From JBOZRQ01 sp050789255 (GTDB lineage: Bacteria; Bacillota; Sulfobacillia; Symbiobacteriales; Symbiobacteriaceae), in assembly GCA_050789255.1 (NCBI GenBank), contig JBOZRQ010000042.1, positions 9,104-73,103 of the forward strand: DNA of 64,000 bases. The letters run 5' to 3'. Positions 22,985 to 32,056 of the stretch are shown here, one piece after another (position 1 is the stretch's first letter; each line of letters begins with the position of its first letter). Below the pieces are notes generated by a model. It saw only the letters and a program-made list of their open reading frames with translations. It searched no databases and was not told the origin of the DNA. A program made the translations under genes and the position numbers.

Positions 22985-24415
22985 GTGCATCCCTTCAGCC
23001 CGGCCGGGCGGCTCGGCGCCCTGGCCGACATGGAAAAAGAGCCGCTGGACCTGCTGGTGATCGGCGGGGGGATTACCGGTTGCGGTCTGGCGCGGGAGGC
23101 CTCCCTACACGGCCTGCGGGTGGGGCTGGTGGAGCGGGAGGACTTCGGCTGCGGCACTTCTTCGCGCTCCTCCAAACTGGTCCACGGCGGGCTCCGCTAC
23201 CTGGCGCAGGGCGATCTCCGGCTGGTGCGGGAGTCGCTGCGGGAGCGGGAGATCCTGCGGCGGATCGCACCACACCTGGTTCGCCCAATCACCTTCCTCT
23301 ACCCGTTCTACCGGGGGCGGGCACGCTGGACGGTGCAACTGGGCTTTCACATCTTCGACTTGCTCGGCGCCGAGGGGCACCGGCGAATCTCCACGACCGA
23401 GGTGCTGGAGCGGGCGCCCACCCTGGGCCTGCCCATCGACGGCGGCATCGCCTACCAGGAGTACGTGACCGATGACGCCCGCCTGACCCTGGCCAACGCC
23501 ATGTCGGCTGCGCAGCACGGGGCCTTGGTGGCTAACCACGCCGCTGTTGTAAGCCTGGCCCCGCCGGAGGCTACGGTAAGGGACACCCTCAGCGGCCGGG
23601 AATACCGGGTCAAGGCCCGGGTGGTGGTCAACGCGACTGGCCCCTGGGCGGAGCATACGCTCAGGCTCGGCGCCCGAGACGTACCGAAGCGCCTGCTCCT
23701 GAGCAAGGGGATCCACCTGCTCTTCTCGGCAGAGCGCCTGCCGCTGGAGGGCGCCCTGGTGCTGCGCAGCCCGCAGGGCCGGGAGGGTTTTGCCGTCCGC
23801 CGGGGCGGCTTCGTGTACGTGGGCACCACCGACGTTGCGCATGAGGGCGCCCCCGACCAACCTAAGGCCGATGCGGCCGCCGTAGCCGATCTGCTCGGCC
23901 TGACGCAGGCTTGCTTTCCGGGCTGCGAACTGGGCCCGCAGGATGTGCTGGCCACCTGGGCGGGCCTGCGCCCGCTGGTGGCCGAACCGGGCAAGCGCCC
24001 GCGCGATACCTCCCGGCACGACCAGATCTGGGTCAGCCCCGACGGCCTGATCACCATCGCCGGCGGCAAGCTGACCACTTACCGCCCCATGGCCAGGCGG
24101 GTCATGCGCCACGTTTGGCGGACCCTGGGGCGCCGCCAGCCGATCGCCGACCTTTCGGCCGAAGTCCCTCTGCCCGCGTTGTCGGCGCCAGCCGGGGTCC
24201 GGCAGGCCGTGGAGGAGGAGATGGCCCTCACCCTGCTCGATTACATGGACCGGCGCTCCGGCCTGCTCCTCTTCGGGGACCAGGGCAGGCACCGCATAGC
24301 CGAAGAGGCCGCCAGCATCATGGCTGAGCGCCTGGGCTGGACACCCCAGGAGCAGTTGGCCCAACTTGACGCCTGGCGCAAGGCCGACAAAAACGCCCGC
24401 TACCTCGGCAGGTAG
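22985..24415 (+). CDS. glpD: FAD-dependent glycerol-3-phosphate dehydrogenase
   Basis: A 476-residue flavoprotein beginning at GTG. The dinucleotide-binding motif is VIGGGITGCGLAREASLHG, followed by SRSSKLVHGGLRYL, typical of GlpD. GPWAEHTLRLG, KGIHLLF and ITIAGGKLTTYRPMA are further GlpD signatures. It oxidises sn-glycerol-3-phosphate to DHAP at the inner membrane face and passes electrons to quinone. It is shorter than Bacillus GlpD because the C-terminal domain is reduced. Pairing with an alkyl-DHAP-synthase-like gene suggests a role in lipid-precursor supply rather than glycerol catabolism; no glpF or glpK is nearby. Confidence 0.88.
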   Translation: MHPFSPAGRLGALADMEKEPLDLLVIGGGITGCGLAREASLHGLRVGLVEREDFGCGTSSRSSKLVHGGLRYLAQGDLRLVRESLREREILRRIAPHLVRPITFLYPFYRGRARWTVQLGFHIFDLLGAEGHRRISTTEVLERAPTLGLPIDGGIAYQEYVTDDARLTLANAMSAAQHGALVANHAAVVSLAPPEATVRDTLSGREYRVKARVVVNATGPWAEHTLRLGARDVPKRLLLSKGIHLLFSAERLPLEGALVLRSPQGREGFAVRRGGFVYVGTTDVAHEGAPDQPKADAAAVADLLGLTQACFPGCELGPQDVLATWAGLRPLVAEPGKRPRDTSRHDQIWVSPDGLITIAGGKLTTYRPMARRVMRHVWRTLGRRQPIADLSAEVPLPALSAPAGVRQAVEEEMALTLLDYMDRRSGLLLFGDQGRHRIAEEAASIMAERLGWTPQEQLAQLDAWRKADKNARYLGR

Positions 24416-24423
24416 CGGGCGTT
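24392..24423. terminator. Terminator-like hairpin overlapping the glpD stop
   Basis: Perfect 14-base arms beginning AACGCCCGC and ending GCGGGCGTT surround a four-base loop. No T-tract follows, but the convergent TPM gene ends a few bases beyond, so it may act in both directions. Confidence 0.6.
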
Positions 24424-24429
24424 CGTCGC

Positions 24430-24918
24430 TTACTTGGCGGCCATCCGGGCGTTGACGGCGGTGATCAGGTCAGCGAGGCCGCCGGCCACGTTGCCCTTCT
24501 GGGACTTGGCGAAGTAGCTCCCACGGACCAGCTTCAGCATCTCATCGACCGAAACGTTCTGGGTCCGGAAGTTGGCGCCCATGAAGAAGCGGAGATCGTA
24601 GTTGTCCTGTGTGAAGACCACCAGCAGCAGGGTGTCGGCCTTGGGCTGCCCCCAGCTCTCGGCGACCCGGTCGAGGTAGGCGGTCTTGTCCTCGCCGTCG
24701 GTGCTGTCGATGACCAGGATCTTGTACTTCACCGTGGACTCGACCAACAGCGCCTTCTCCAGCGAGCTGTTGTCGCCGGGCAGCTCTGACTTCAGCGTGT
24801 TCTGCACGGGCGCCTGGGCTTGGTTCTCGGGAACGGGGCGGTTGGCAGCCACGGCCACGCCGGCGAACACCAGGGCGATTGCGGCCACGATCAGCAGGGT
24901 CTTCACGGTACGCATCAT
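24430..24918 (-). CDS. Exported TPM-domain protein
   Basis: A 162-residue protein. The N-terminus MMRTVKTLLIVAAIALVFAG is an uncleaved anchor or signal peptide ending near AVAANR. The rest fits the TPM fold: YKILVIDSTDGEDKTAYLDR, VAESWGQPKADTLLLVVF, then NYDLRFFMGANF. TPM domains occur in exported phosphatase-like proteins and photosystem II repair factors. The start at 24918 is chosen because GGAGGG lies 7 bases before it. It is convergent with glpD and divergent from rpoN, so it is monocistronic. The substrate is unknown. Confidence 0.75.
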   Translation of the reverse strand: MMRTVKTLLIVAAIALVFAGVAVAANRPVPENQAQAPVQNTLKSELPGDNSSLEKALLVESTVKYKILVIDSTDGEDKTAYLDRVAESWGQPKADTLLLVVFTQDNYDLRFFMGANFRTQNVSVDEMLKLVRGSYFAKSQKGNVAGGLADLITAVNARMAAK

Positions 24919-25116
24919 GTCGGGTCCCTCCATCATTCATGAGTTCACTCGACATAACGGATTTCCACCGAATTGGTTACGGCTCCGGGGCACACAATGT
25001 GTGCAAAGACGTGCGGCCCGTTTCCAGCAAATTCTGGGCGACCCTGAGGCAAGGAAACTTACAGCGCCGAAGCGAATAGGTCAGAACAGGAACGACGGCG
25101 AAAGGAGGCGTAGGCT

Positions 25117-26490
25117 GTGCGGATTGGCTTTAACCTGCAAATGCAGCAGACACAACGGTTGATCATGACCCCCGAGCTGCGGCAGGCGATCGCAGTTCTG
25201 CAGCTTCCCGTCGCTGAGCTGGAGGAGTTCATTGAGACCGAACTCCTCGAGAACCCCTGCCTGGAGGCCGAACCCAAGGAAGAGACCGAAGAGCCTGACC
25301 GCAGTGCGGAGGCCCGCAAGTTGCTCGACTACCTCGCCAGCCCCGACTACACCGGCAGCGGTGGTGGAGCGGCCGGCTCCGACGAGGAGGAGCCCGGGTT
25401 CGAGGCCTTCACGGCCACGGTGCCGACCCTGCCCGAGCACCTCATCGGCCAGCTCTACCTGGCCTCGCTCACCGAAGCAGACCGGCGCATCGGCGAGTTC
25501 CTGATCGACAGCCTGAACGACCACGGCTACCTCACCATTCCCACCCCCGAGGCCGCCGACCAGCTTGGCGTCCCCGAGGAACAGGTGCTGGCAGTCCTGA
25601 AGGTGATCCAGTCCTTCGACCCCGCCGGGGTTGGCGCCCGAACGCTGAAGGAGTGCCTGCTGCTCCAGTGGGCCACGGTCGATGATGGCAATGAGATCGT
25701 CCCCACGATTATTGAGCGGCACCTGGACGATCTGGGTGATGGGAAGGTCGTCAAGATCGCTGAGGCACTGGGGGTCACCCCGGTCGATGTGCAGGCCGCC
25801 GCCGATATGATCCGTACCCTGGACCCCAAGCCCGGGCGCCGCTTCGGGCGCCCGAACGAGACCCGCTACGTCGTGCCCGATGTGGCGGTGGAGCGGGTAG
25901 GGCGCGACTACGTGGTCATCGTCAACGAAGCGCCGGTTCCCAAACTCTCCGTGAGCGGCCAGTACCGGCAAATGCTCGGCGGCCACATCGAGGCCGATGC
26001 CCGCAAGTACGTGGAAGAGAAGATCCACTCGGCGCTCTGGGTGATCAAGGCGATCGAACAGCGCCGCATGACGCTCTACAAAGTCACGGAAGCGATCGTC
26101 CGCTTCCAGCGCGATTTCTTCGATTTCGGCGTCCGCCACCTGCGCCCGCTCACCCTGCGTGACGTGGGCGACGAGGTCGGCGTCCACGAAAGCACCGTCA
26201 GCCGTGCGGTTTCGGGCAAGTACGTCCAGACCCCCCGAGGAACCTTTGAGCTCAAGTTCTTCTTCTCCAGCGGCGTGGAGGGCGCCCGCGGCCAAGGCGT
26301 CGCCCAGGAGAGCGTCAAGCGGATGATCGCCGACCTGATCGCCCGGGAGAACCCCGAGGACCCGCTCTCCGACCAGCACCTGACCGACATGCTGACCCGC
26401 CAGGGCATTCAGATCTCCCGGCGCACGGTGGCCAAGTACCGTGAGGAGATGGGCGTGGCCAGCTCCAGCAAGCGCAAGCGCTACACCTGA
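25117..26490 (+). CDS. rpoN: RNA polymerase sigma-54 factor
   Basis: A 457-residue protein with GTG start after AAAGGAGG. The glutamine-rich activator-binding region I begins LQMQQTQRLIMTPELRQAI, an acidic linker follows (about 50-90), then the core-binding region and the helix-turn-helix LRDVGDEVGVHESTVSRAV. The RpoN box reads SRRTVAKYREE near residue 435 and recognises the -24 element. Sigma-54 needs AAA+ enhancer-binding activators; none is encoded in the window. It is monocistronic with its own terminator. Confidence 0.95.
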   Translation: MRIGFNLQMQQTQRLIMTPELRQAIAVLQLPVAELEEFIETELLENPCLEAEPKEETEEPDRSAEARKLLDYLASPDYTGSGGGAAGSDEEEPGFEAFTATVPTLPEHLIGQLYLASLTEADRRIGEFLIDSLNDHGYLTIPTPEAADQLGVPEEQVLAVLKVIQSFDPAGVGARTLKECLLLQWATVDDGNEIVPTIIERHLDDLGDGKVVKIAEALGVTPVDVQAAADMIRTLDPKPGRRFGRPNETRYVVPDVAVERVGRDYVVIVNEAPVPKLSVSGQYRQMLGGHIEADARKYVEEKIHSALWVIKAIEQRRMTLYKVTEAIVRFQRDFFDFGVRHLRPLTLRDVGDEVGVHESTVSRAVSGKYVQTPRGTFELKFFFSSGVEGARGQGVAQESVKRMIADLIARENPEDPLSDQHLTDMLTRQGIQISRRTVAKYREEMGVASSSKRKRYT

Positions 26491-26498
26491 GAATAATC

Positions 26499-26530
26499 GA
26501 GCCTGCGCGGAATGCCGCACAGGCTCTTTC
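26499..26530. terminator. Terminator between rpoN and convergent transporter gene
   Basis: GAGCCTG(C)GCGG pairs with GCCGCACAGGCTC around AAT, followed by TTTC. It also lies at the 3' end of the minus-strand transporter gene. Confidence 0.75.
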
Positions 26531-27891
26531 TATCGGCCAAGTAACCTTGCGCCCAGCGACTCCAGGTCCAGGTCGAACCGCTTGCGTACCGGAGCGGTGA
26601 AGTACCAGAGGCAGGCCAGCTCTACGAGCATGCCCAGCACTGATGCCCCGGCTGCCAGAGGGGCGCCCGGCAACTGCCAGAGCAGCGCTCCGGCGAAGAC
26701 GGCGCTTACGGTCGTCGCCCCGCCAGCGAGGGCGCCCAGGTTGACCCAGCCCGTCCGGCCGGACATGACCAGCAGCCCCTGCATCCAGTTCTGCGCCGCC
26801 ACCAGCACCGGGAAGACGGCCGCCAGCGCCAGCACGGGCTTGCTCACCTCCACCAGGTCGGCGGAAAGGCCGACTACACGCTCCAGGTACGCCCCCGAGA
26901 GCGGGGTGAAGGCGACCAGGCTGAGCAGGGCCGTAAAGGCGACGCCCATCCAGAGCGAAAACCGGCGAATCACTCGGTGGGAGCGGCCATCCCGGACCTG
27001 CCCGATCGTGAGTTGCTGCACCATGCGTGTGCCGTTGGCCAGCACCGACACGGTGGACCAGGCCACGGGCCAAGCGGCCAGGCTAAGTTCGGCCACCCCG
27101 GCCCTGGCAATTCCGGCGGTGATCGACGGGCGGGCCAGCCAGGACAACACCTGGGTGCCCGCCAGGGGCAGATACCACCAAAAGAGCCGGCTAAACTGCA
27201 GGGGAACCTCGGTGTGGGCGCTCTCCGGTTCAGGCTGACCGCTGAGCTCACGGCGGAGCTTGCGGGAGAAGTAGTAGACCGCCGCCGCCTCAGTGATCAC
27301 GCTCGAGACATAGGCCAGACCGGCCACGGTTGCCCCGGGCAGGCCAGCGTGCGCGCCGGCCAGCAGCATCACCACGAGAGTCCCCAGCCGCACAAAGCCC
27401 GAGAACATGATCTCCCGGGAGCGCCGGTGGTGGATGAGATGCCCTTGCAGATACCGGCGGATCGCGATCGACGCCGGCCACAGCAACATCACCGAAAAGG
27501 CCGGTCGGGCGGCCAGCGCCATCTCGTGCGGAAGCCCAATGGCCCGCTCGGCGACCCAGGTGTAGGCGGGGGTAAAGGCGATGGCTGCGTACAGCAGGGT
27601 GATCACAGCGCTCCAGCTCCACATGAGGGCGCCGAGGGTCTTGTAGGCGCGCTTGTTGGCAGCCGCAGCGTTGCTGGCGTGTAGGATCATAATGATCGGG
27701 CTCTCCAGGATGATCGCCATGCTCTGGGCGGCGCCCTGGGCCGCCAGGTGGATCTTGGCGTCCGGCAGGCGGCTCAGCACCACGCCGACCAAGGGGGCGG
27801 CGAGCACCATGATCATGTCGCTGAGGCTTAGCGGGAGGAAGGTCTTCAGCAGCTCCTTGGTCGAGAGCCTGTCGGTGTTGTTCATATGCAT
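26530..27891 (-). CDS. MATE-like multidrug/polysaccharide export membrane protein
   Basis: About 453 residues with roughly twelve hydrophobic helices in two similar halves, the pattern of the MATE/MOP superfamily. Segments such as FLPLSLSDMIMVLAAPLVGV and GLPGATVAGLAYVSSVITEA fit this group. The exact substrate cannot be told; drug or dye efflux and lipid-linked export are both possible. The start is ATG 27891 or ATG 27885, neither with a strong ribosome binding site. It is divergent from the methyltransferase gene. Confidence 0.7.
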   Translation of the reverse strand: MHMNNTDRLSTKELLKTFLPLSLSDMIMVLAAPLVGVVLSRLPDAKIHLAAQGAAQSMAIILESPIIMILHASNAAAANKRAYKTLGALMWSWSAVITLLYAAIAFTPAYTWVAERAIGLPHEMALAARPAFSVMLLWPASIAIRRYLQGHLIHHRRSREIMFSGFVRLGTLVVMLLAGAHAGLPGATVAGLAYVSSVITEAAAVYYFSRKLRRELSGQPEPESAHTEVPLQFSRLFWWYLPLAGTQVLSWLARPSITAGIARAGVAELSLAAWPVAWSTVSVLANGTRMVQQLTIGQVRDGRSHRVIRRFSLWMGVAFTALLSLVAFTPLSGAYLERVVGLSADLVEVSKPVLALAAVFPVLVAAQNWMQGLLVMSGRTGWVNLGALAGGATTVSAVFAGALLWQLPGAPLAAGASVLGMLVELACLWYFTAPVRKRFDLDLESLGARLLGR

Positions 27892-28027
27892 ATCGTATCA
27901 TCTGTCAAGGAACGCTGCGATAGATAGGACATATAACCAGCATACAGAATGGGAATCGGCGGAGACGGATGCTTTGATGTTATGGTATGAATGCGGCCCA
28001 GGAATGCGTCAAGGAGGCCATACCACC

Positions 28028-28789
28028 ATGAGTGAGATCAAGGATCAGGTGAAGCAGCAGTTCGGAGCGAACGCCTCCGCCTATGTAACCAGTGCGGTGC
28101 ATGCCAAGGGCTCCGACCTTTCCCGCCTCGCGGAGCTGGCCGCCCTAACCGGGCAGGAACATGTTCTCGACGTCGCCACCGCCGTCGGTCATACCGCCCT
28201 GGCGCTGGCGCCCGGCGCCCGCCACGTGACGGGGGTTGACCTGACCGACGAGATGCTGGTGGAGGCCCGCAAACAGGCTGCCGCCAAGGGGATTACCAAC
28301 GTCACCTTCACTGCGGGCGACGCCGAGAACCTGCCCTTCCCGGGCGGCCATTTCGACGTGGTCACCTGCCGGATCGCTGCACACCACTTCCCCAACGTGG
28401 TCGGCTTCTGCCGGGAGGCGGCCCGGGTGCTGCGCCCCGGCGGGCTGCTCCTGGTCGTGGACAACATCGCCCCGGAGGATGACGAGCTCGATGCGTTCAT
28501 CAACACCGTCGAGAAGTTGCGGGACCCCAGCCACTTCCGGGAGTACCGGCTCTCCGAGTGGGAGGGCTTCCTGACCCGGGCCGGGCTCTCCTTCGCAGTG
28601 GACCGCCAGTTCCCCACCAGCATGGAGCGGGAGGATTGGATCGCCCGCATGTCGGTGCCGGAGCCGGTGGCCGCCGATGTGCGCCAGCGCATGGCGAATG
28701 CGGCGCCCCGCATCAAGGAGTGCTTCGGAATTACCGACACACACTTCACGCTCCATAAGGCGATCATCGTGGGAAGGAAGCCTGAGTGA
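28028..28789 (+). CDS. Class I SAM-dependent methyltransferase (UbiE-like)
   Basis: A 253-residue enzyme. Motif I is VLDVATAVGHTALALAPGA (a variant of the usual GxGxG), motif II is GVDLTDEMLVEAR and motif III/IV LPFPGGHFDVVTCRIAAHHF, the pattern of UbiE/YcgJ-type methyltransferases acting on small molecules. ATG 28028 follows AAGGAGGCCATACCACC. It is monocistronic, ending in a strong terminator. The methyl acceptor is not evident from its neighbours. Confidence 0.88.
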   Translation: MSEIKDQVKQQFGANASAYVTSAVHAKGSDLSRLAELAALTGQEHVLDVATAVGHTALALAPGARHVTGVDLTDEMLVEARKQAAAKGITNVTFTAGDAENLPFPGGHFDVVTCRIAAHHFPNVVGFCREAARVLRPGGLLLVVDNIAPEDDELDAFINTVEKLRDPSHFREYRLSEWEGFLTRAGLSFAVDRQFPTSMEREDWIARMSVPEPVAADVRQRMANAAPRIKECFGITDTHFTLHKAIIVGRKPE

Positions 28790-28795
28790 CGAGAG

Positions 28796-28828
28796 AACCG
28801 GCAGGTCGAAAAACCTGCCGGTTTTTGT
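28796..28828 (+). terminator. Rho-independent terminator
   Basis: AACCGGCAGGT and ACCTGCCGGTT flank a short A-rich loop and are followed by TTTGT. It closes the methyltransferase gene. Confidence 0.85.
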
Positions 28829-28915
28829 ATTTCATGCAGAGAGAAATCGATGACGCGTGTCGTAGTATTCGGTGAATCCTGGTCGGCTGCAGACGACCCT
28901 AGGAGGGAGAAACCG

Positions 28916-29521
28916 GTGTCCGAGAACGACCAAGCTTTGCACGGCAGGCTGCTGCGGCGTGAGCCACGGGCGCTCGACCTGCTGATGGAGTTGTACCTTG
29001 ATCCGGTCTACCGCCTGACCGAGCTCATCATCGGGCAAGCCGGGGGCCAGGAGGATGTAGAGGAGTGTGTCTCCGACACCTTCGCCCGGGCCTGGCAGCG
29101 GGCGCCCGAGTTCGATCCGGCCCGGACAAGCCTGCGCAGTTGGCTGCTCATGCTGACCAAGTACACCGCCCTGGACCGCCGTCGCCAGCTGATGCGCCAG
29201 CGCTTCGGGCCTGAGGGCGAACCCCGGGTGATTCCGCTCCAGGCGGCGCCGGAGCCAGCTGGCGCGGTCACGCCAGATGCCTTATTGGCGCGGGAGGAGC
29301 GGCGTCAGTGCCTCCGCGAGGCGCTGGTCCGGCTGCCCGAGCCCGATCAAATCCTGCTGACCCGCCGCTACTTCCTGGAAGAGCCGATCGCCAGCATGGC
29401 CCGTGACTTGGGCCTCAGCCGCTCAGCGCTGGACAACCGGCTCTGGCGGGCGAGGCGGGCCCTTAAGGCTGCCCTCTCAGGGGCGTTGGAGGTGCAAGAG
29501 ATTGACGACTCCGTCGTTTGA
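28916..29521 (+). CDS. ECF-type sigma factor (second pair)
   Basis: A 201-residue sigma factor with GTG start after AGGAGGGAG. Region 2 spans about 15-85 (LLMELYLDPVYRLTELIIG, then EECVSDTFARAWQRAPEF) and region 4 about 130-190 (PDQILLTRRYFLEEPIASMA, then GLSRSALDNRLWRARRAL). It differs from the sigma factor at 2.6-3.2 kb, so the cell has at least two ECF systems. The coding end overlaps the start of the downstream membrane protein by 20 bases, consistent with a cognate anti-sigma factor. Confidence 0.88.
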   Translation: MSENDQALHGRLLRREPRALDLLMELYLDPVYRLTELIIGQAGGQEDVEECVSDTFARAWQRAPEFDPARTSLRSWLLMLTKYTALDRRRQLMRQRFGPEGEPRVIPLQAAPEPAGAVTPDALLAREERRQCLREALVRLPEPDQILLTRRYFLEEPIASMARDLGLSRSALDNRLWRARRALKAALSGALEVQEIDDSVV

Positions 29522-30824
29522 TCCGGATGAAAAGGAGTTCATGGCTGAGGTGGGGCTGGATGACGGCGCCCTGGAGCTCCTGGTGCAGCGGCCGGCGCCT
29601 GTGCCGGGCCACATCCGTCGCCGTATTCACTCGAAGGTACACCGGCGCTTGCGGCCGAAGCGGGCGCCCCGATGGGCAGTTGCAGCTGTGTCTGCGGTTA
29701 TGGTAGGGCTGTTGGGCACCGTAGCGGTGGCGGCCAGCCCGGCGCTGCAGGCACAGCTCCAGCGGCTGACCCACTGGATTCCGGGCCTTGGCCTCGCCGA
29801 GGCGGACGGGGACAGCTTGGTGCTGGCCAAACCTATGTCCTTGCAGGGGGCTACCCGCCCGATGACGATCACGGGCGCTGTGAGCAACGGCAAGGAGACG
29901 CAGGTAAGAGTCCGTGTGGATGGCGCGGTCGCAATGGAGGAGTTCACCCACACGCCGGCCCGGCTGTTGCTTCCAGATGGCTCTTCCCTTCCGTATCACA
30001 CCGCCCGGTCATCTTCGGTTGACGGGGCAGCGGTGCTCAACTACTGGTTCCCACCCGTACCGGCTGGCACTACCCAGCTTAAGCTGTGGTTACCTGGCTT
30101 CGACGGGCAGGCGGCGGGGTTGGAGGTGGAGATCCCGCTTGTGCCTGCGGCCCAAGCAGGAGCAAAGATGGCATCGGTGTCACCTGCGGCCGTGGAGAGC
30201 AAGGGCGCCCGCATCTCCGTGCCGGCCTATGTTATTGAAGGAGACCAGGTTCAGTTGCAACTGGACATCCGGGCGACACAGGCTAGCTCAAGGGTGCTGG
30301 GCGCTGCCGGCAACCCCTGGGCGCGCCTGGTGGACAATCTGGGCAATGAGTTTCAACTAGAGCGTGCGAATTCCTGGGTCAGCCGCTCCCTCAGCGGACA
30401 GAGGTTCTCTCCGTCCCAACTCACCTTCAAGGGCCCCATCGCAAAAGGGGCCACAGGGTTGACGCTGCGTATCACGGACCTGCTGGTAGAACAGCCGGGC
30501 TCGGCTGAGTTCCGGGTGCCCCTTGCCGACCTGGAGGAGGGGGTGCCCTTCCCGGTCAATCAGGACGTGGTTCTGGGCGACCGCCGGATCAAGGTGAAGG
30601 AGGTCACCCGCCTGTCGGACGGGAAGTTCCGCCTTGGTCTGGACATTGGAATCCTGTATAGCGTCAGCATCGTGGGCCTGGAGGGTCATGTCAGCAACAC
30701 GGATCTCCGGAACGGTTTCGCGGATGTGACCTATGCGCCAAGTGGGGAGGAGCTAGCCCTCAGGTTCGAGCGCCCGGTCCTCAAGGTCCGCGGTGATTGG
30801 CAGCTGGAGATCCCGCTGCCATAG
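29502..30824 (+). CDS. Membrane-anchored anti-sigma/DUF4179-like protein
   Basis: About 440 residues. The start is TTG 29502 with GGAGG 9 bases upstream, overlapping the sigma gene; ATG 29541 is an alternative. A cytoplasmic N-terminus of about 55 residues precedes one membrane helix (WAVAAVSAVMVGLLGTVAVA), and an extracytoplasmic part of about 360 residues is rich in beta-strand-like segments, resembling the DUF4179 anti-sigma proteins of Gram-positive bacteria. It probably holds the ECF factor inactive until an envelope signal. No zinc-binding HxxxCxxC motif is seen. Confidence 0.7.
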   Translation: MTTPSFDPDEKEFMAEVGLDDGALELLVQRPAPVPGHIRRRIHSKVHRRLRPKRAPRWAVAAVSAVMVGLLGTVAVAASPALQAQLQRLTHWIPGLGLAEADGDSLVLAKPMSLQGATRPMTITGAVSNGKETQVRVRVDGAVAMEEFTHTPARLLLPDGSSLPYHTARSSSVDGAAVLNYWFPPVPAGTTQLKLWLPGFDGQAAGLEVEIPLVPAAQAGAKMASVSPAAVESKGARISVPAYVIEGDQVQLQLDIRATQASSRVLGAAGNPWARLVDNLGNEFQLERANSWVSRSLSGQRFSPSQLTFKGPIAKGATGLTLRITDLLVEQPGSAEFRVPLADLEEGVPFPVNQDVVLGDRRIKVKEVTRLSDGKFRLGLDIGILYSVSIVGLEGHVSNTDLRNGFADVTYAPSGEELALRFERPVLKVRGDWQLEIPLP

Positions 30825-30827
30825 AAA

Positions 30828-30866
30828 AGAGAGCGGCACCCCAACAACCAGGGGCGCCGCTCTTGT
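30828..30866. terminator. Terminator between convergent genes
   Basis: AAGAGAGCGGC and GCCGCTCTT form the outer stem around CACCCC and AGGGGC pairing; it separates the anti-sigma gene from the convergent sugar dehydrogenase gene. Confidence 0.7.
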
Positions 30867-30868
30867 GC

Positions 30869-32041
30869 CTACTTGGCCACCATCCGATACACCTTGCCGC
30901 CGTGGTCGACCACGTACATCTCCCCGGCGTGGTCCTCGCCGAAGGAGGAGATGTTGAAGTCCACCTTGGGCAGCTCGGTTGCCTTCCACTCGGCGCCTGA
31001 GCGCTGGAGCCCCCACATCTTGCCGGTGCAGTAATCCCCGTAGAGGTAGGTCCCCACCAGGCCCGGAATCTCCTTGCCCCGGTAAACGAAGCCACCGGTG
31101 ACGGAGCAGCCGTGGTCATGGCTGTAGACGGTAACCGGCGGGACGGCGCCCGGCGCCTCGCCCGGGCTGTACTTGACCAGTCCCTCGTAGACCTTCCAGC
31201 CGTAGTTCTCGCCGCCCTTACTGCCCGCGGGCTGGAAGTTGATCTCCTCCCACTTGTTCTGCCCGACGTCGGCGATGTACAGGTTCCCGGTGGCCCGGTC
31301 GAAGCTGACACGCCAGGGGTTCCTCAGGCCGTAGGCCCAGATCTCGTCCTTGCCCGGCTTGCCCACGAACGGGTTGTCCGGCGGCACCTTGTAGGTATCG
31401 GCGTTCACGTCGATGCGGAGGAGCTTGCCCAGAAAGGAATCCAGGTTCTGCGCCCGGTTGCCCGGGTCACCGGCGTTCCCGCCGTCCCCCAGGGCGATGT
31501 AGAGGTACTTGTCCGGCCCGAACACGATCGGCCCGCCGTTGTGGTTGGAAAAGGGCTGCGGTTCGGTGAAAATCACCTTCTCCGAGGCTGCATCCGCCCG
31601 GTCGGGGTTATCCGCCGAGACCTTGTAGCGGGCAATGACCGTCTCTCCCGCATTCGAGCCCGAGTAGTGCACAAAGAAGGTGCCGTTCCGGGCGTAGTCA
31701 GGGTGGAAGGCCAGTCCCAGCAGCCCCTGCTCGTTTCCCTTGGTGGTCAGCTTCGCAGAAACGTCGAGGAAGGGGGTCGGGAGCAGCTTACCATCCTTGA
31801 TGATGCGAATTCGCCCGGTCTGTTCGACCACAAAGAGGCGGTCGTCACCGGCGTGGGTGAGCTGGAGCGGCCGCGTCAGCCCGGAGGCGACCTCCTTCAG
31901 CGTGAAGTTGGCGCTAACCGGGGCAGGGGCCACGGGCGCCGACGGCTGATCCGGCCCGGGCGCCGGCGCTGGCGTGCGGTTCCCCGCACACCCGACCACC
32001 AAGAGGCACAACGACAGCGTCAGCCACGCTCGAAGCCGCAT
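30869..32041 (-). CDS. PQQ-dependent sugar dehydrogenase-like lipoprotein
   Basis: About 390 residues. The signal ends in the lipobox VVGC, so the mature protein is lipid-anchored outside the cell, followed by a proline/alanine-rich linker. The body is a six-bladed propeller of the soluble glucose/sorbosone dehydrogenase family: GLTRPLQLTHAGDDRLFVVE, LLGLAFHPDYARNGTFFVHY, FSNHNGGPIVFGPDKYLYIA and GLRNPWRVSFD. The family oxidises aldoses with PQQ; many relatives have no proven substrate. ATG 32041 has GGGAGG 7 bases away. It ends close to the ArsR-family gene upstream but has its own start. Confidence 0.87.
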   Translation of the reverse strand: MRLRAWLTLSLCLLVVGCAGNRTPAPAPGPDQPSAPVAPAPVSANFTLKEVASGLTRPLQLTHAGDDRLFVVEQTGRIRIIKDGKLLPTPFLDVSAKLTTKGNEQGLLGLAFHPDYARNGTFFVHYSGSNAGETVIARYKVSADNPDRADAASEKVIFTEPQPFSNHNGGPIVFGPDKYLYIALGDGGNAGDPGNRAQNLDSFLGKLLRIDVNADTYKVPPDNPFVGKPGKDEIWAYGLRNPWRVSFDRATGNLYIADVGQNKWEEINFQPAGSKGGENYGWKVYEGLVKYSPGEAPGAVPPVTVYSHDHGCSVTGGFVYRGKEIPGLVGTYLYGDYCTGKMWGLQRSGAEWKATELPKVDFNISSFGEDHAGEMYVVDHGGKVYRMVAK

Positions 32042-32056
32042 CCGCATTCCTCCCAA

